From Paracoccus sp041927875 (lineage in GTDB: Bacteria; Pseudomonadota; Alphaproteobacteria; Rhodobacterales; Rhodobacteraceae): a stretch of DNA of 64,000 nucleotides. The position numbers were made by a program, and so were the translations under genes. The DNA lies in NCBI RefSeq assembly GCF_041927875.1, contig NZ_JBHFHN010000003.1; one strand, 5' to 3'. Below the pieces are notes generated by a model. That model saw nothing but the letters and a program-made list of their open reading frames with translations, was not told the DNA's origin and did not search any database. Shown here in pieces: positions 27,014-35,064 of this stretch (positions are counted from its first letter, which is position 1; every line of letters starts with the position of its first letter).

Positions 27014-27089
27014 TGGTGCCGGTGAAGGGACTCGAACCCCCGACCCCATCATTACGAATGACGTGCTCTACCAGCTGAGCTACACCGGC
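27014..27089 (-). tRNA. tRNA-Thr (anticodon CGT)
   Basis: A 76-base cloverleaf is read on the minus strand. The acceptor stem is GCCGGTG with CACCGGC, followed by A and an encoded CCA. The D-arm contains TAGCTCAGCTGGTAGAGC, the anticodon loop is TTCGTAA (anticodon CGT, reading ACG), and the T-arm contains GGTTCGAGTCC. It stands 49 bases upstream of hupT. No mobile element is seen attached to it. Confidence 0.97.
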
Positions 27090-27191
27090 ACTGGTGCGCG
27101 GGCGATAGCACCCTTTGGCGGCCATGTGTAGCCCCCTTTTGCGGTTTTTCGGCAGAAGGCGGCGGGGCGTGATGCGGCCGACCAAGGCGCG

Positions 27192-27220
27192 AAAAAAGGC
27201 GGCGGGAAGATCCCGCCGCC
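27192..27220 (-). terminator. Rho-independent terminator of hemY
   Basis: On the minus strand the stem GGCGGCGGGA / TCCCGCCGCC (10 base pairs, loop of 3) is followed by six T residues. It begins about 38 bases behind the hemY stop and is a textbook intrinsic terminator. Confidence 0.88.
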
Positions 27221-27257
27221 CTGTGGTGGTCGGCCATGCATGATCCGGCCGTGGCGG

Positions 27258-28988
27258 TCAGCCCATCTCTTGCGCGCGGCGCGCCAGATCGACGACATCG
27301 GGTTCGTCGCGGACACCTTTGACGGCGGCGCGGTCGCTGCGGCTGTCGGCCATGTCCGGGCTGGCCGGGCGTGGGGCGTCGTCGGGTTTCGGCTCGGGCT
27401 GCGGGTGCGGTTTCGGCTGCGGCTTGGGCTCAGCCTTCGGCTCGGGCGCGGTGAAACCGGGGCGCAGCTCGGGCTCGGTCATCACGGGCACGGCCACCGG
27501 CGCGGCGCGCGGGGCCGGTTCGGGTGCGGGCGGGTCGTCGTCGATCATCCCCGGACGCGGGCCATCCACGACCGGCGCAGGCGCGGGTTGCGGCTCGGGT
27601 TTCGGGCCTTCGATGGCGCCGACGATCAACGGCAGCATCTCGGCGCCATTGGCGATCGGCTGCGCCGCGCCCTTGGGTTCGCGCCAGGTCAGCGTGTCGA
27701 AATGCCCGCAGGCGTCGCAGGTCGGTGCCCAATCGGCCATCACGTTCTGGCAATCGTCACAGACCCATTGCGGACCCCGGCTGGCGGTCAGCGCCCGCGT
27801 CAGCCAGCCACGCACCACGGCATCATCGGCGCCTTCGCCGCGCTCGATGGCGGCCATGATCGTCATGACTCGCGCCGTCGGATGGCTGTCGGGCAGGCCC
27901 TTCATCACCCGGCGCGCGGTCGGGAAGTCCTCGGCGGCCAGGTTCAGCTCGGCCCGCAGCAGACGGGTTTCGACGTGATCGGGGTTGGTGCCCAGCATCT
28001 GTTCAAACCGCTTGATCCGCGCCTGCGGGGTCTCATCCGGCACGATCTCGGCAAAGACCGCCGCCAGAGAGGGGTGCGGCTGCGCGGCCCAGGCCTTCGT
28101 CAGCACCCGCGCGGCATTGCGCCCCTCACCCGTCGCCAGATAGGTGCGCGCGGCCATCACGGCCGCCGGAATCAGGTCAGGCGACTTGCGGTTGGCGGCA
28201 ATCGCGGCTTCGCGTGCCTCGATCGTCGCACCCTCGGCAAAGACCTCGCGCGCCTCTTGCAGGGCCATGACGGCATCGCGGCGCTTGTAGACATCCTTCG
28301 GCAGGCGGCCGTCTTTCACCTTGTCTTCCAAGACCTTGCGGGCCGCGCCCCAATGGCCGGTCTTGGTTTCCAGCTGCAAAAGCGTGTCCTGCACGTCGGC
28401 ATGGCGCGGCTTCAGCGCATAGGCTTTTTGCGCCAGCAGCAGCGCGGTCGCGGTGTCGCCTTCGGCCAACTTGTGCCGCATCAGCCCCTGCACGCCGACG
28501 AACCGGGTGCGGTCATCCGACAGCATCGCCTTATAGGCGTCATAGGCGGTGCGGCTGTCGCCCGCGGCCTCGGCGGCCTGCGCAGTCAGAAGCCGCGTCA
28601 CCTCGGGCCGGTTCAGGTATTTGTCGGCGCGGGCAGCCTGCGCCTGCGCCAGCCGCCCCTCGCCCGAGGCGACCGCCAGCATCCCCTGCGCCAGCGCGTC
28701 ATAGCCCTTGGCGCGGCGGCGGCGGTCAAAATAGCGGTTCAGCGCGGTCGCGTCCCCGGCCAGAAAGCGGATGAAGGCCGACAGCATCCCCGCGATTTTC
28801 AGCGCCAGCCAGATCAGGAACAGGGTGACCAGCAACGCGATCACCGCGGTCACCGGGCCCAGCAGATATTCGGTCTGCCCGATCTGGATGCGGACCCCGG
28901 CGGCGGCATCGGAAAGATTTGTCACCGCCAGTGCCAGAACCGCCACAAGCGCGACGAACAGCACGGCCTTCAGAATGGTTCCCAGCAT
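27258..28988 (-). CDS. hemY: HemY-type membrane TPR protein
   Basis: This 576-residue protein has two N-terminal membrane segments (about 5-25 and 42-68) followed by a TPR-like helical region (about 90-400), the architecture of the HemY N-domain family encoded beside heme biosynthesis genes. A small zinc ribbon follows (CDDC and CDAC around residue 410-430, ending FDTLTWREP). The last 130 residues are rich in Pro, Lys and Glu. Its role in heme synthesis is inferred from gene context in many proteobacteria rather than from chemistry. Confidence 0.85.
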   Translation of the reverse strand: MLGTILKAVLFVALVAVLALAVTNLSDAAAGVRIQIGQTEYLLGPVTAVIALLVTLFLIWLALKIAGMLSAFIRFLAGDATALNRYFDRRRRAKGYDALAQGMLAVASGEGRLAQAQAARADKYLNRPEVTRLLTAQAAEAAGDSRTAYDAYKAMLSDDRTRFVGVQGLMRHKLAEGDTATALLLAQKAYALKPRHADVQDTLLQLETKTGHWGAARKVLEDKVKDGRLPKDVYKRRDAVMALQEAREVFAEGATIEAREAAIAANRKSPDLIPAAVMAARTYLATGEGRNAARVLTKAWAAQPHPSLAAVFAEIVPDETPQARIKRFEQMLGTNPDHVETRLLRAELNLAAEDFPTARRVMKGLPDSHPTARVMTIMAAIERGEGADDAVVRGWLTRALTASRGPQWVCDDCQNVMADWAPTCDACGHFDTLTWREPKGAAQPIANGAEMLPLIVGAIEGPKPEPQPAPAPVVDGPRPGMIDDDPPAPEPAPRAAPVAVPVMTEPELRPGFTAPEPKAEPKPQPKPHPQPEPKPDDAPRPASPDMADSRSDRAAVKGVRDEPDVVDLARRAQEMG

Positions 28989-28999
28989 CGCGCGCCCCT

Positions 29000-30268
29000 T
29001 CAGTTCAGCGTTTCGGCGATCTTGGCGACGGCCTCGCGCGCGGCGACCCAGGCCTGCGCGCGCGTCGTCCAGTCAGCCATCGCGGTCTGGCCCGGCTCGG
29101 GCAGGGTGGCCACCTCGGACAGCGAGCCTGCGACATCGCCCGCCACAAGCGCGGCCTCGGCCCGCGACAGGATCGCATCGGCATCCATACCCTCACGCGG
29201 GCCACCGACGGTGCGCGCACCGGTCTGCACTTTCAGAAAGCTGGTGACGCGGCCCATGACGCCCTGGTCCTGCGCCTCGGCCCCGGCGACCGCGGCCAAG
29301 GCGGCACGCGCGGCGGCGGGGAAATCGGCGCGCAGGCTTTCCAGTTGCGGCACGGCATCCAGCCCCTCGGGGACACTGATCCCCGCATCCGACAGCGCCG
29401 CGACCGGCGCAGCAACCGGCGCACCGGTCTGCATCGCGGCTTGCAGATTGGCCAGGGCAGTCTGGCCACGGGCGCGCTGCACGGCGGCCTCGGCCTCGGA
29501 CATCAGGGCCTTGGCCTGTTCCTGCGCGGCGGTGATCTGGCCCTGCGCGTCCTTGGCCTGCTGGCGCAGATCGTCCAGCATCTTTTGCGCCTCGTCGCTG
29601 ACGCCCTCCAGCGCGGCACTGTCGCCGCTGGAGGGCGGGCGGGCCTGAAGCGCGGCGATCTGGTCGGCCTGTTCGGTGACCAGCGATTTCAGCGCGGCCA
29701 GTTCCTCGCGCAGCGCCGGATCGGGCGCGGCGTCGGCGGCGCCCTCGGGCAAGGCGGCCAGCTTGGCCTCCAGCGCCTCGATGCGCGAGCGGGCCTGATC
29801 CAGTTCGGCGGTGGCTGCGTCCTTTGCGGCGGTCACGGCCCGCTGTTCAAGGGCGGCGGTGTCGACGGGTTCGACCGGCGCCGCAGGGGCGGTCATGCCG
29901 ACCGGGCGCCAGGCCTCGGGCATGGCGGGCAATGCGTAATACATCGCGCCCGCGCCCAGACCGGCGGCGATCGCGCCGCCCAGGACCAAAGGCACAAAGC
30001 CACCCCGGCGCGGCGCGGGGGCGGGTGTGGGCTTGGTGGCAGGCGCAACAGTGGGCTTCTCGACGGGCTTTTCCGCAGGCTTTTCGGCGACCGGCGGGGT
30101 CACCGGACGCGGGGCCTCGACCGGTTTGACGGGCATGGGGTCAGCCGACTTTTCCGCCCGCTTCTCTGCGGGCTGATCGACGGGCTTCGCGGTCTCGGGC
30201 GTGGGGGCGGGGCTTGTCGGGGTCGGCGTGACCAGCTTGTCGTCGGCTTTGGTCGGTTCTTTGGTCAC
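29000..30268 (-). CDS. Mic60/mitofilin-like inner-membrane protein
   Basis: This 422-residue protein has a Pro/Lys/Glu-rich cytoplasmic N-terminus (about 1-90), one membrane helix (about 95-115, FVPLVLGGAIAAGLGAGAM), a long coiled coil (about 135-270) and a C-terminal mitofilin-like domain. Alphaproteobacterial Mic60, found in the same hemD-mic60-hemY context, bends inner membranes. A GTG start at 30268 is used because an AGGGGAC ribosome site stands before it. The upstream frame lies in a large hairpin. Confidence 0.85.
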   Translation of the reverse strand: MTKEPTKADDKLVTPTPTSPAPTPETAKPVDQPAEKRAEKSADPMPVKPVEAPRPVTPPVAEKPAEKPVEKPTVAPATKPTPAPAPRRGGFVPLVLGGAIAAGLGAGAMYYALPAMPEAWRPVGMTAPAAPVEPVDTAALEQRAVTAAKDAATAELDQARSRIEALEAKLAALPEGAADAAPDPALREELAALKSLVTEQADQIAALQARPPSSGDSAALEGVSDEAQKMLDDLRQQAKDAQGQITAAQEQAKALMSEAEAAVQRARGQTALANLQAAMQTGAPVAAPVAALSDAGISVPEGLDAVPQLESLRADFPAAARAALAAVAGAEAQDQGVMGRVTSFLKVQTGARTVGGPREGMDADAILSRAEAALVAGDVAGSLSEVATLPEPGQTAMADWTTRAQAWVAAREAVAKIAETLN

Positions 30269-30311
30269 GGTCTGTCCCCTTGAAACATTGGCGCATCGGC
30301 CGCGCATCGGC

Positions 30312-30369
30312 GCGGCTGGCCCCCGCGGCGGATGAATCGCTGTCACCTTAGAACCGGGGGGCCAGCCGC
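30312..30369. other. Large inverted repeat between hemD and mic60
   Basis: Two perfect 13-base arms, GCGGCTGGCCCCC at 30312 and its complement at 30357, are separated by 32 bases. They lie 42 bases behind the hemD stop and 44 bases before the mic60 start. No T-run follows, so it may be an mRNA-stabilising structure or a Rho-related element. Confidence 0.6.
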
Positions 30370-30410
30370 TCAACCCGCGACGGGCGGGAATGTTCCGGGG
30401 TCTGGGCCCG

Positions 30411-31136
30411 TCAGGCGTGGGCGATCAGATCGGCAATGGCAGCGGCCATGGCATCCGCATCGGGCCGGGCGGCAATCGCCAGCCGCGCCGGGGCCAAAGG
30501 TGCCGCCGCCTGCCCCACGGCAGCCGAGATCGCAGCGACCCACAGCGGCGCGCGCGCGCCACCAGCGGCGGCGGCAAAAAGCCGCGCCGAACGCGGCGAG
30601 AACAGCGCGACCAGCACCGGGACAGCCCCCGCCAACAGGTCGCGCGCGGCACCCGACAGCGGCAGGTCGACCTGATCATAGACGGTGATCTGGTCGCAGG
30701 GCAGCCCGCCCGCCGTCAACTGATCGGCCAGCGGTGCGACGATATGGCGGCCGCGCGCATGGACCAGCCGCCCGCGCGGCGCCGCCGCCCCGATAAGCGC
30801 GCGCAGGCTGGGCGCGTCGCCCTGCGCCGCCACCGCATCATAGCCCGCCGCCCGCGCCGCCTGCGCGGTGCGATCGCCCACGCACCAGGCCCGCCGCCCG
30901 CCCGAGGGCATCAGCGCCGCCAGCCCCGCCACGCCATTTTCCGAACTGAAGATCACCTGATCGGCGGCGCGCGCGGCAGCGATCTGATCGGCGGGCGGGG
31001 TCAGCAGCTCGATACGCATCAGCGGGCTGGCCAGCACCGGGCAGGCCGCCGCCGGACCCTGCGCCAGAAGCGCGGCAAAGCGCGCCGCAGCGGGCGCGGG
31101 CCGGGTCAGCAGGATCGTCGGGGGGCGCGCGGTCAT
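30411..31136 (-). CDS. hemD: Uroporphyrinogen-III synthase
   Basis: This 241-residue protein with the poorly conserved HemD fold cyclises hydroxymethylbilane to uroporphyrinogen III. Recognisable parts are ILLTRPAPAAARFAALL at the N-terminus, FSSENGVAGLAAL, WCVGDRTAQAARAAGYDAV and LFSPRSARLF. The match is clearest from those motifs and from its position beside the mic60 and hemY genes, divergent from tsaD. The start MTARPP is near a weak ribosome site. The hemC partner is not in this window. Confidence 0.87.
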   Translation of the reverse strand: MTARPPTILLTRPAPAAARFAALLAQGPAAACPVLASPLMRIELLTPPADQIAAARAADQVIFSSENGVAGLAALMPSGGRRAWCVGDRTAQAARAAGYDAVAAQGDAPSLRALIGAAAPRGRLVHARGRHIVAPLADQLTAGGLPCDQITVYDQVDLPLSGAARDLLAGAVPVLVALFSPRSARLFAAAAGGARAPLWVAAISAAVGQAAAPLAPARLAIAARPDADAMAAAIADLIAHA

Positions 31137-31211
31137 CTTGGGCGGCGTTGTCCTTTGGTCACGGCGGTGATACCCCGGCGCGACATGCCCGACAACCACA
31201 CAGGCCCGAAG

Positions 31212-32279
31212 ATGACGCCCCTGATCCTTGGGATCGAAAGCTCCTGTGACGACACAGCCGCCGCCGTGGTGGGCGGGGATGGGGCGATCCTGTCCTCGGT
31301 CGTGATGGGGCAGACCAATCTGCACGAGGCTTTCGGCGGCGTCGTTCCCGAACTGGCCGCCCGCGCCCATGCCGAGCGGGTCGACCTTGTGATCCAGTCT
31401 GCGCTGGATCAGGCGGGCGTCGGTCTGGGCGAGCTGTCGGCGGTCGCGGTGACCGCCGGGCCGGGGCTGATCGGCGGGGTGATGGCGGGGGTGATGGCGG
31501 CCAAGGGCATCGCCGCCGTCACCGGCCTGCCGCTGATCGGCGTCAACCATCTGGCCGGGCACGCGCTGACCCCCCGACTGACCGATGGCGTCGATTTTCC
31601 CTATCTGATGCTGCTGGTTTCGGGCGGGCATTGCCAGTTCCTGCGGGTCGACGGGCCGGACGACTTCACCCGGCTGGGCGGCACGATCGACGACGCGCCG
31701 GGCGAGGCCTTTGACAAGGTGGCCAAGCTTCTGGCTCTGCCGCAGCCCGGAGGCCCGGCGGTCGAGGCCGAAGCCCAGGGCGGCGATCCGGCGCGGTTCG
31801 ACCTGCCGCGCCCGCTGATCGGCAAGCCCGATTGCACGCTGTCCTTCTCGGGGCTGAAAACGGCGGTGCTGCGCGCCCGCGATCAGGCGATGGCGGCGCG
31901 GAGCGGGTTGACGGTGACCGACCGCGCCGATCTGTGCGCCGGGTTTCAGGCCGCCGTCGCCGATGTTCTGGCCGCCAAGACCGCCCGCGCGCTGACGCTT
32001 GCGCCGGTGCCGGTGCTGGCGGTCGCGGGCGGGGTCGCCGCCAATGGCGCGATCCGCGACCGGCTGGCTGCCGTCGCGGCACAGGCCGGGGCGCGGTTCG
32101 TCGCGCCGCCGCTGCGTCTTTGCACCGACAATGCCGCGATGATCGCCTGGGTCGGGCACGAACGCCTGCGCGCGGGGCTGCCCGCCGACGGGCTGGACCT
32201 CGCCGCCCGCCCCCGCTGGCCGCTGGACCGCGCCGCCACGCCCATGCTGGGCACCGGCAAGCGCGGCGCCAAGGCCTGA
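31212..32279 (+). CDS. tsaD: tRNA N6-adenosine threonylcarbamoyltransferase TsaD
   Basis: TsaD transfers threonylcarbamoyl to A37 of ANN-decoding tRNAs. The 355-residue protein shows LGIESSCDDTAAAVV, the metal-binding HxxxH in NHLAGH (H113, H117), SGGHCQF, GEAFDKVAKLL, and a C-terminal CTDNAAMIAW with the third metal ligand. The start at 31212 gives the usual N-terminus. An in-frame ATG at 31185 is possible. It is divergent from hemD across about 75 bases, which must contain both promoters. Confidence 0.97.
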   Translation: MTPLILGIESSCDDTAAAVVGGDGAILSSVVMGQTNLHEAFGGVVPELAARAHAERVDLVIQSALDQAGVGLGELSAVAVTAGPGLIGGVMAGVMAAKGIAAVTGLPLIGVNHLAGHALTPRLTDGVDFPYLMLLVSGGHCQFLRVDGPDDFTRLGGTIDDAPGEAFDKVAKLLALPQPGGPAVEAEAQGGDPARFDLPRPLIGKPDCTLSFSGLKTAVLRARDQAMAARSGLTVTDRADLCAGFQAAVADVLAAKTARALTLAPVPVLAVAGGVAANGAIRDRLAAVAAQAGARFVAPPLRLCTDNAAMIAWVGHERLRAGLPADGLDLAARPRWPLDRAATPMLGTGKRGAKA

Positions 32280-32337
32280 GCGCGGTTGCCCCTGCCCGCC
32301 CCACCCCGCTAGACTGGCGCGAAACAGGACCAAGCCG

Positions 32338-32640
32338 ATGACCCTTCCGCCCGAGGCCCAGATCGCCATTCTGAACGCCACCGCCTTGGGCGTGGCCTGG
32401 CTGGGCATCTATCCGACGCTGCGTCCGCTGACGATGACGCGGCTGATGCGCGCCGATCTGATCGTGACCTCGGCCACCTTCCTGGCGGCGGCAGGGTTGT
32501 TTCACGACACCGGCACGCGGTTCTGGCTGCCCGGCACTCAGGTCGGCTGGTTCGGCTTCTGGCTGGTCAGCGCGCTGACGATCGAGATGGTCCTGGCGCT
32601 GCTGGTCCTGCCGCGCCTGCCGCTTGGGGGGAACGAATGA
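32338..32640 (+). CDS. Small membrane protein of unknown function
   Basis: This 100-residue protein has three predicted membrane segments (about 12-28, 42-58, 68-92). It resembles no family I can name. Codon use and a stop that overlaps the gpsA start (ATGA) indicate a real gene that is translated with gpsA. Confidence 0.75.
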   Translation: MTLPPEAQIAILNATALGVAWLGIYPTLRPLTMTRLMRADLIVTSATFLAAAGLFHDTGTRFWLPGTQVGWFGFWLVSALTIEMVLALLVLPRLPLGGNE

Positions 32641-33599
32641 CGGCGCAGATCGCGGTTCTGGGGGCGGGCGCGTTTGGCACGGCCCTGGCCATCACGCTGG
32701 CGGCGCGCCAGCCGGTGACGCTATGGGCGCGCGATGCCGAGGTCGCGCGCGTCATGCAGGCCAGCCGCGTCAACGCCCGCCGTCTGCCCGGCGCGCTGTT
32801 TCCCGATGCGCTGCAAGTCACCGGCGATCTGAGCCGCGCGCTGCAAGCGCGGGTCGTGCTGCTGGCCATGCCGATGCAGCAGATCGGCGGCTTTGTCGGC
32901 CTGCATCACGCTGATCTGGCAGGAAAAAACATTGTCGCCTGCGCCAAGGGCATCGACCTGAGCACCGGCACCGGCCCGGCCGCGCTGCTGTCGCGGGTGG
33001 CGGGCGCGGTGCCTGCGATCCTGACCGGACCCAGCTTTGCCGCCGACATCGCGCGCGGTCTGCCGACCGCGCTGACGCTGGCCTGCGCCGATCCCGACCG
33101 GGGGGAGGCGCTGCAAGCCGCGCTGTCGACCCCGGTGCTGCGGCTTTACCGCACCACCGACACCGTGGGGGCCGAGCTGGGCGGCGCGCTGAAGAATGTC
33201 GTGGCGATTGCCGCCGGGGTGACGATCGGCGCGGGTCTGGGCGAAAGCGCGCGCGCCGCCACCGTGACGCGCGGCTTTGCCGAGATCACCCGTCTGGCGA
33301 CCGCGCTTGGCGCGCGGCCCGACACGCTGATGGGGCTGTCGGGTCTGGGCGATCTGGTGCTGACCTGCACCTCGGGGCAGTCGCGTAATTTCCAGGCGGG
33401 GCAAGCACTTGGCGCAGGCCTGCCGCTGCCCCAAGCCACGACCGAGGGCCTGGCCACCGCCGCCGCCACCCTGCCCTTGGCCGCGCGCCACGGGGTCGAG
33501 ATGCCGCTGACCGCGATGGTTGCCGCCCTTGCGGCCGGGCGGATCAGCACCGAAAATGCCATAGCCGCGCTGCTTGCGCGCCCCCTGAAGGAGGAATGA
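32637..33599 (+). CDS. gpsA: Glycerol-3-phosphate dehydrogenase [NAD(P)+]
   Basis: This enzyme reduces dihydroxyacetone phosphate to sn-glycerol 3-phosphate for phospholipid synthesis. The 320-residue protein has the N-terminal Rossmann motif GAGAFGTA (residues 9-16), CAKGIDL, TGPSFAADIARGLPT, the catalytic Lys in GALKNVVAIAAGV, and GLSGLGDLVLTCTS. It is coupled upstream to the small membrane protein and downstream to the YciI gene. Confidence 0.96.
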   Translation: MTAQIAVLGAGAFGTALAITLAARQPVTLWARDAEVARVMQASRVNARRLPGALFPDALQVTGDLSRALQARVVLLAMPMQQIGGFVGLHHADLAGKNIVACAKGIDLSTGTGPAALLSRVAGAVPAILTGPSFAADIARGLPTALTLACADPDRGEALQAALSTPVLRLYRTTDTVGAELGGALKNVVAIAAGVTIGAGLGESARAATVTRGFAEITRLATALGARPDTLMGLSGLGDLVLTCTSGQSRNFQAGQALGAGLPLPQATTEGLATAAATLPLAARHGVEMPLTAMVAALAAGRISTENAIAALLARPLKEE

Positions 33600-33868
33600 T
33601 GCTGTTTGCCCTGATCTGCCGCGACCGCAAGGGCGCGATCGAGACCCGCAAGGCCAACCGGGACAAGCACCTGGAATATATCGAGAAAACCGGCGTCGTG
33701 ACGCTGGCCGGGCCGTTTCTGGACGGCGGCGAGATGTGCGGATCGCTGGTCGTGATCGACGTGGCCGACCGCGCCGGGGCGGAAGCCTGGGCTGCCAGTG
33801 AACCCTATCACCTGGCCGATCTGTTTGAAAACGTGGACATTCTTGAATGGAAGCGGGTGGTCGGCTGA
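33599..33868 (+). CDS. YciI-family protein
   Basis: This 89-residue ferredoxin-like-fold protein of the YciI family starts MLFALICRDRKGAIETRKANR and contains GPFLDGGEMCGSLVVID and EPYHLADLFENVDILEWKRVVG, which are typical. The function of this branch is unknown. Two tandem ATGs occur. The second, 33599, is preferred because it has the better distance from GGAGG. Its stop shares one base with the start of the EVE gene. Confidence 0.9.
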   Translation: MLFALICRDRKGAIETRKANRDKHLEYIEKTGVVTLAGPFLDGGEMCGSLVVIDVADRAGAEAWAASEPYHLADLFENVDILEWKRVVG

Positions 33869-34287
33869 TGGCGTATTGGCTGTTCAAATCCGAACCCGAC
33901 GTCTTTTCCTGGGACGATCTGGTGGCCAAGGGCGACGCGGGTGAGCCGTGGGATGGCGTGCGCAACTATCAGGCGCGCAACAACATGCGGGCCATGAAAG
34001 TGGGCGACCGCGGGTTCTTCTATCACTCCAACGCGACACGCGATGTCGTTGGAATCGTTGAGGTTGTGGCGCCCGCGGCTCAAGACCCGTCCACCGATGA
34101 TCCCCGCTGGGAATGCGTGACGATCAAGGCGGTGGTGCCGATGGCCACCCCCTTCACCCTGGACCGCGCCAAGCTGGAACCGGCTTTGGCGGATATGGTG
34201 CTGGTGAACAACAGCCGCCTGTCGGTGCAGCCGGTCAGCGACGCGGAATGGGATTTCATCTGCGCGGCGGGCGGGGTCAGGGGCTGA
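33868..34287 (+). CDS. EVE-domain protein
   Basis: This 139-residue PUA-like EVE-domain protein starts MAYWLFKSEPDVFSWDDL. The motifs WDGVRNYQARNNMR and VGDRGFFYHSN are diagnostic. EVE domains bind modified nucleotides in RNA or DNA. The order tsaD-gpsA-YciI-EVE recurs in Rhodobacteraceae, which suggests a housekeeping role. The start at 33868 (TGATG overlap) gives the canonical N-terminus. Confidence 0.93.
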   Translation: MAYWLFKSEPDVFSWDDLVAKGDAGEPWDGVRNYQARNNMRAMKVGDRGFFYHSNATRDVVGIVEVVAPAAQDPSTDDPRWECVTIKAVVPMATPFTLDRAKLEPALADMVLVNNSRLSVQPVSDAEWDFICAAGGVRG

Positions 34288-34293
34288 ATTTCG

Positions 34294-34348
34294 GCGTATC
34301 GCCGCCGTATCGCCAGCGTATGTTCAGCGTATCTTTTGCGTATCACGC
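34294..34348. repeat. Five tandem 11-bp direct repeats (GCGTATC box)
   Basis: The heptamer GCGTATC (variants CCGTATC and GCGTATG) begins at 34294, 34305, 34316, 34327 and 34338, an exact 11-base period, close to one DNA turn. The bases between the boxes vary. The array starts 7 bases after the EVE gene stop and ends 70 bases before a ribbon-helix-helix gene. The arrangement looks like an operator for cooperative binding on one face of the helix. Confidence 0.75.
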
Positions 34349-34351
34349 CAG

Positions 34352-34373
34352 CGTGCGCCCCATTAGGCGCACG
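34352..34373. promoter_or_regulatory. Inverted repeat after the 11-bp array
   Basis: CGTGCGCC and GGCGCACG form an 8-base-pair stem around CCATTA, directly behind the direct repeats. It may end EVE-operon transcription or serve as a second operator for the gene at 34418. No T-run follows on the plus strand. Confidence 0.5.
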
Positions 34374-34417
34374 TTAACCTGTTTGGGCGAGAGTGGCCGG
34401 GTCAGCCGAGGTCGCCC

Positions 34418-34936
34418 ATGCCAAGCCCCTATAACACTGCCACCCCCGAACCGCCGCCCAGCAAGGCCGAGGCCGAACGCCGGGCCCATTATCACGCGCT
34501 GGCCGAGACCTATCGCGATCTGGAGGTCGACCTGCGTTGGGGCCTGTCAGGCACCAAGCGCATCCCGGACGAGTGGTCGCGCATCGCCGCCACCCCGGCC
34601 ACCCACGCCAAACGACAGGTCAGCTTGCGCGTGGATCAGCCGGTTCTGGCTTTTTTCAAGGCGATGGGGCCCGGCTACCTGACGCGTATGAACGCCGTGC
34701 TGCGTGCCTTCATGCACGCCCGCCTGTCGCGCGTGGTCGGCGGACCGGAACACATGGCCTATCGCCCGCTGAAATGGGACGAGGAACGCCGCGTCGGCGG
34801 CGATTGGATGGATGTCGAATACGCCAAGCTGGATCTGGAGGCGATGAAGGAGGCCCTCGATCCAGAGCATGACGATCATGAGCGGCTGATAGCGCGGTAT
34901 CGGCAGTTGCGGGAGGAGCGGTTGCGGAAGATGTGA
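34418..34936 (+). CDS. BrnA-like ribbon-helix-helix protein without a toxin partner
   Basis: In this 172-residue protein residues about 68-108 (RQVSLRVDQPVLAFFKAMG, then YLTRMNAVLRAFMHARL) match the DNA-binding domain of BrnA antitoxins, with the beta strand followed by two helices. The N-terminal 65 and C-terminal 60 residues are charged and unlike BrnA. No BrnT toxin gene lies on either side. It probably acts as a stand-alone transcription regulator. The tandem array just upstream would be a natural autoregulatory site. Confidence 0.75.
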   Translation: MPSPYNTATPEPPPSKAEAERRAHYHALAETYRDLEVDLRWGLSGTKRIPDEWSRIAATPATHAKRQVSLRVDQPVLAFFKAMGPGYLTRMNAVLRAFMHARLSRVVGGPEHMAYRPLKWDEERRVGGDWMDVEYAKLDLEAMKEALDPEHDDHERLIARYRQLREERLRKM

Positions 34937-34942
34937 GGGGTG

Positions 34943-34971
34943 TTGCGCGGGGATCGAAATATGGCTGTAAT
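34943..34971 (+). promoter_or_regulatory. Possible promoter of the KAP ATPase gene
   Basis: TTGCGC (34943-34948) and TGTAAT (34966-34971) are separated by 17 bases. The -10 matches the consensus at five of six bases and the -35 at three. It lies between the stop of the ribbon-helix-helix gene and the ATG at 34996. Confidence 0.45.
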
Positions 34972-34995
34972 GCCAGCGACCTGGAGAGCGTAAAG

Positions 34996-35037
34996 ATGGG
35001 ACATTTATTTCCTGAGGAACCAGAAATCGTCCTTTAG
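34996..35037 (+). pseudogene. Severed N-terminus of the KAP gene: 13 codons then amber stop
   Basis: An ATG at 34996 with GGAGAG seven bases before it opens MGHLFPEEPEIVL and then meets TAG at 35035. Reading straight on in the same frame gives ETGLNEGRPLDRAETG, which is how KAP ATPases normally lead into the P-loop. The TAG is one base from TAT or TAC (Tyr). It is therefore either a recent nonsense mutation or a short leader ORF that ends before an internal restart. Confidence 0.65.
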
Positions 35038-35064
35038 GAAACCGGTCTCAATGAAGGCCGTCCT

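Noticed and set aside
27014..27089. tRNA-Thr as an integration site for a mobile element
   Set aside because: No integrase and no duplicated tRNA 3' end are seen nearby. The flanks are the hup and hem genes.
34294..34348. CRISPR-like array
   Set aside because: The repeat unit is only 11 bases with no real spacers and no cas genes. It is an operator-type array.
34418..34936. BrnTA toxin-antitoxin module
   Set aside because: Only the BrnA-like DNA-binding domain is present. Neither neighbour encodes a BrnT-like toxin, and the protein is about twice the usual antitoxin length.
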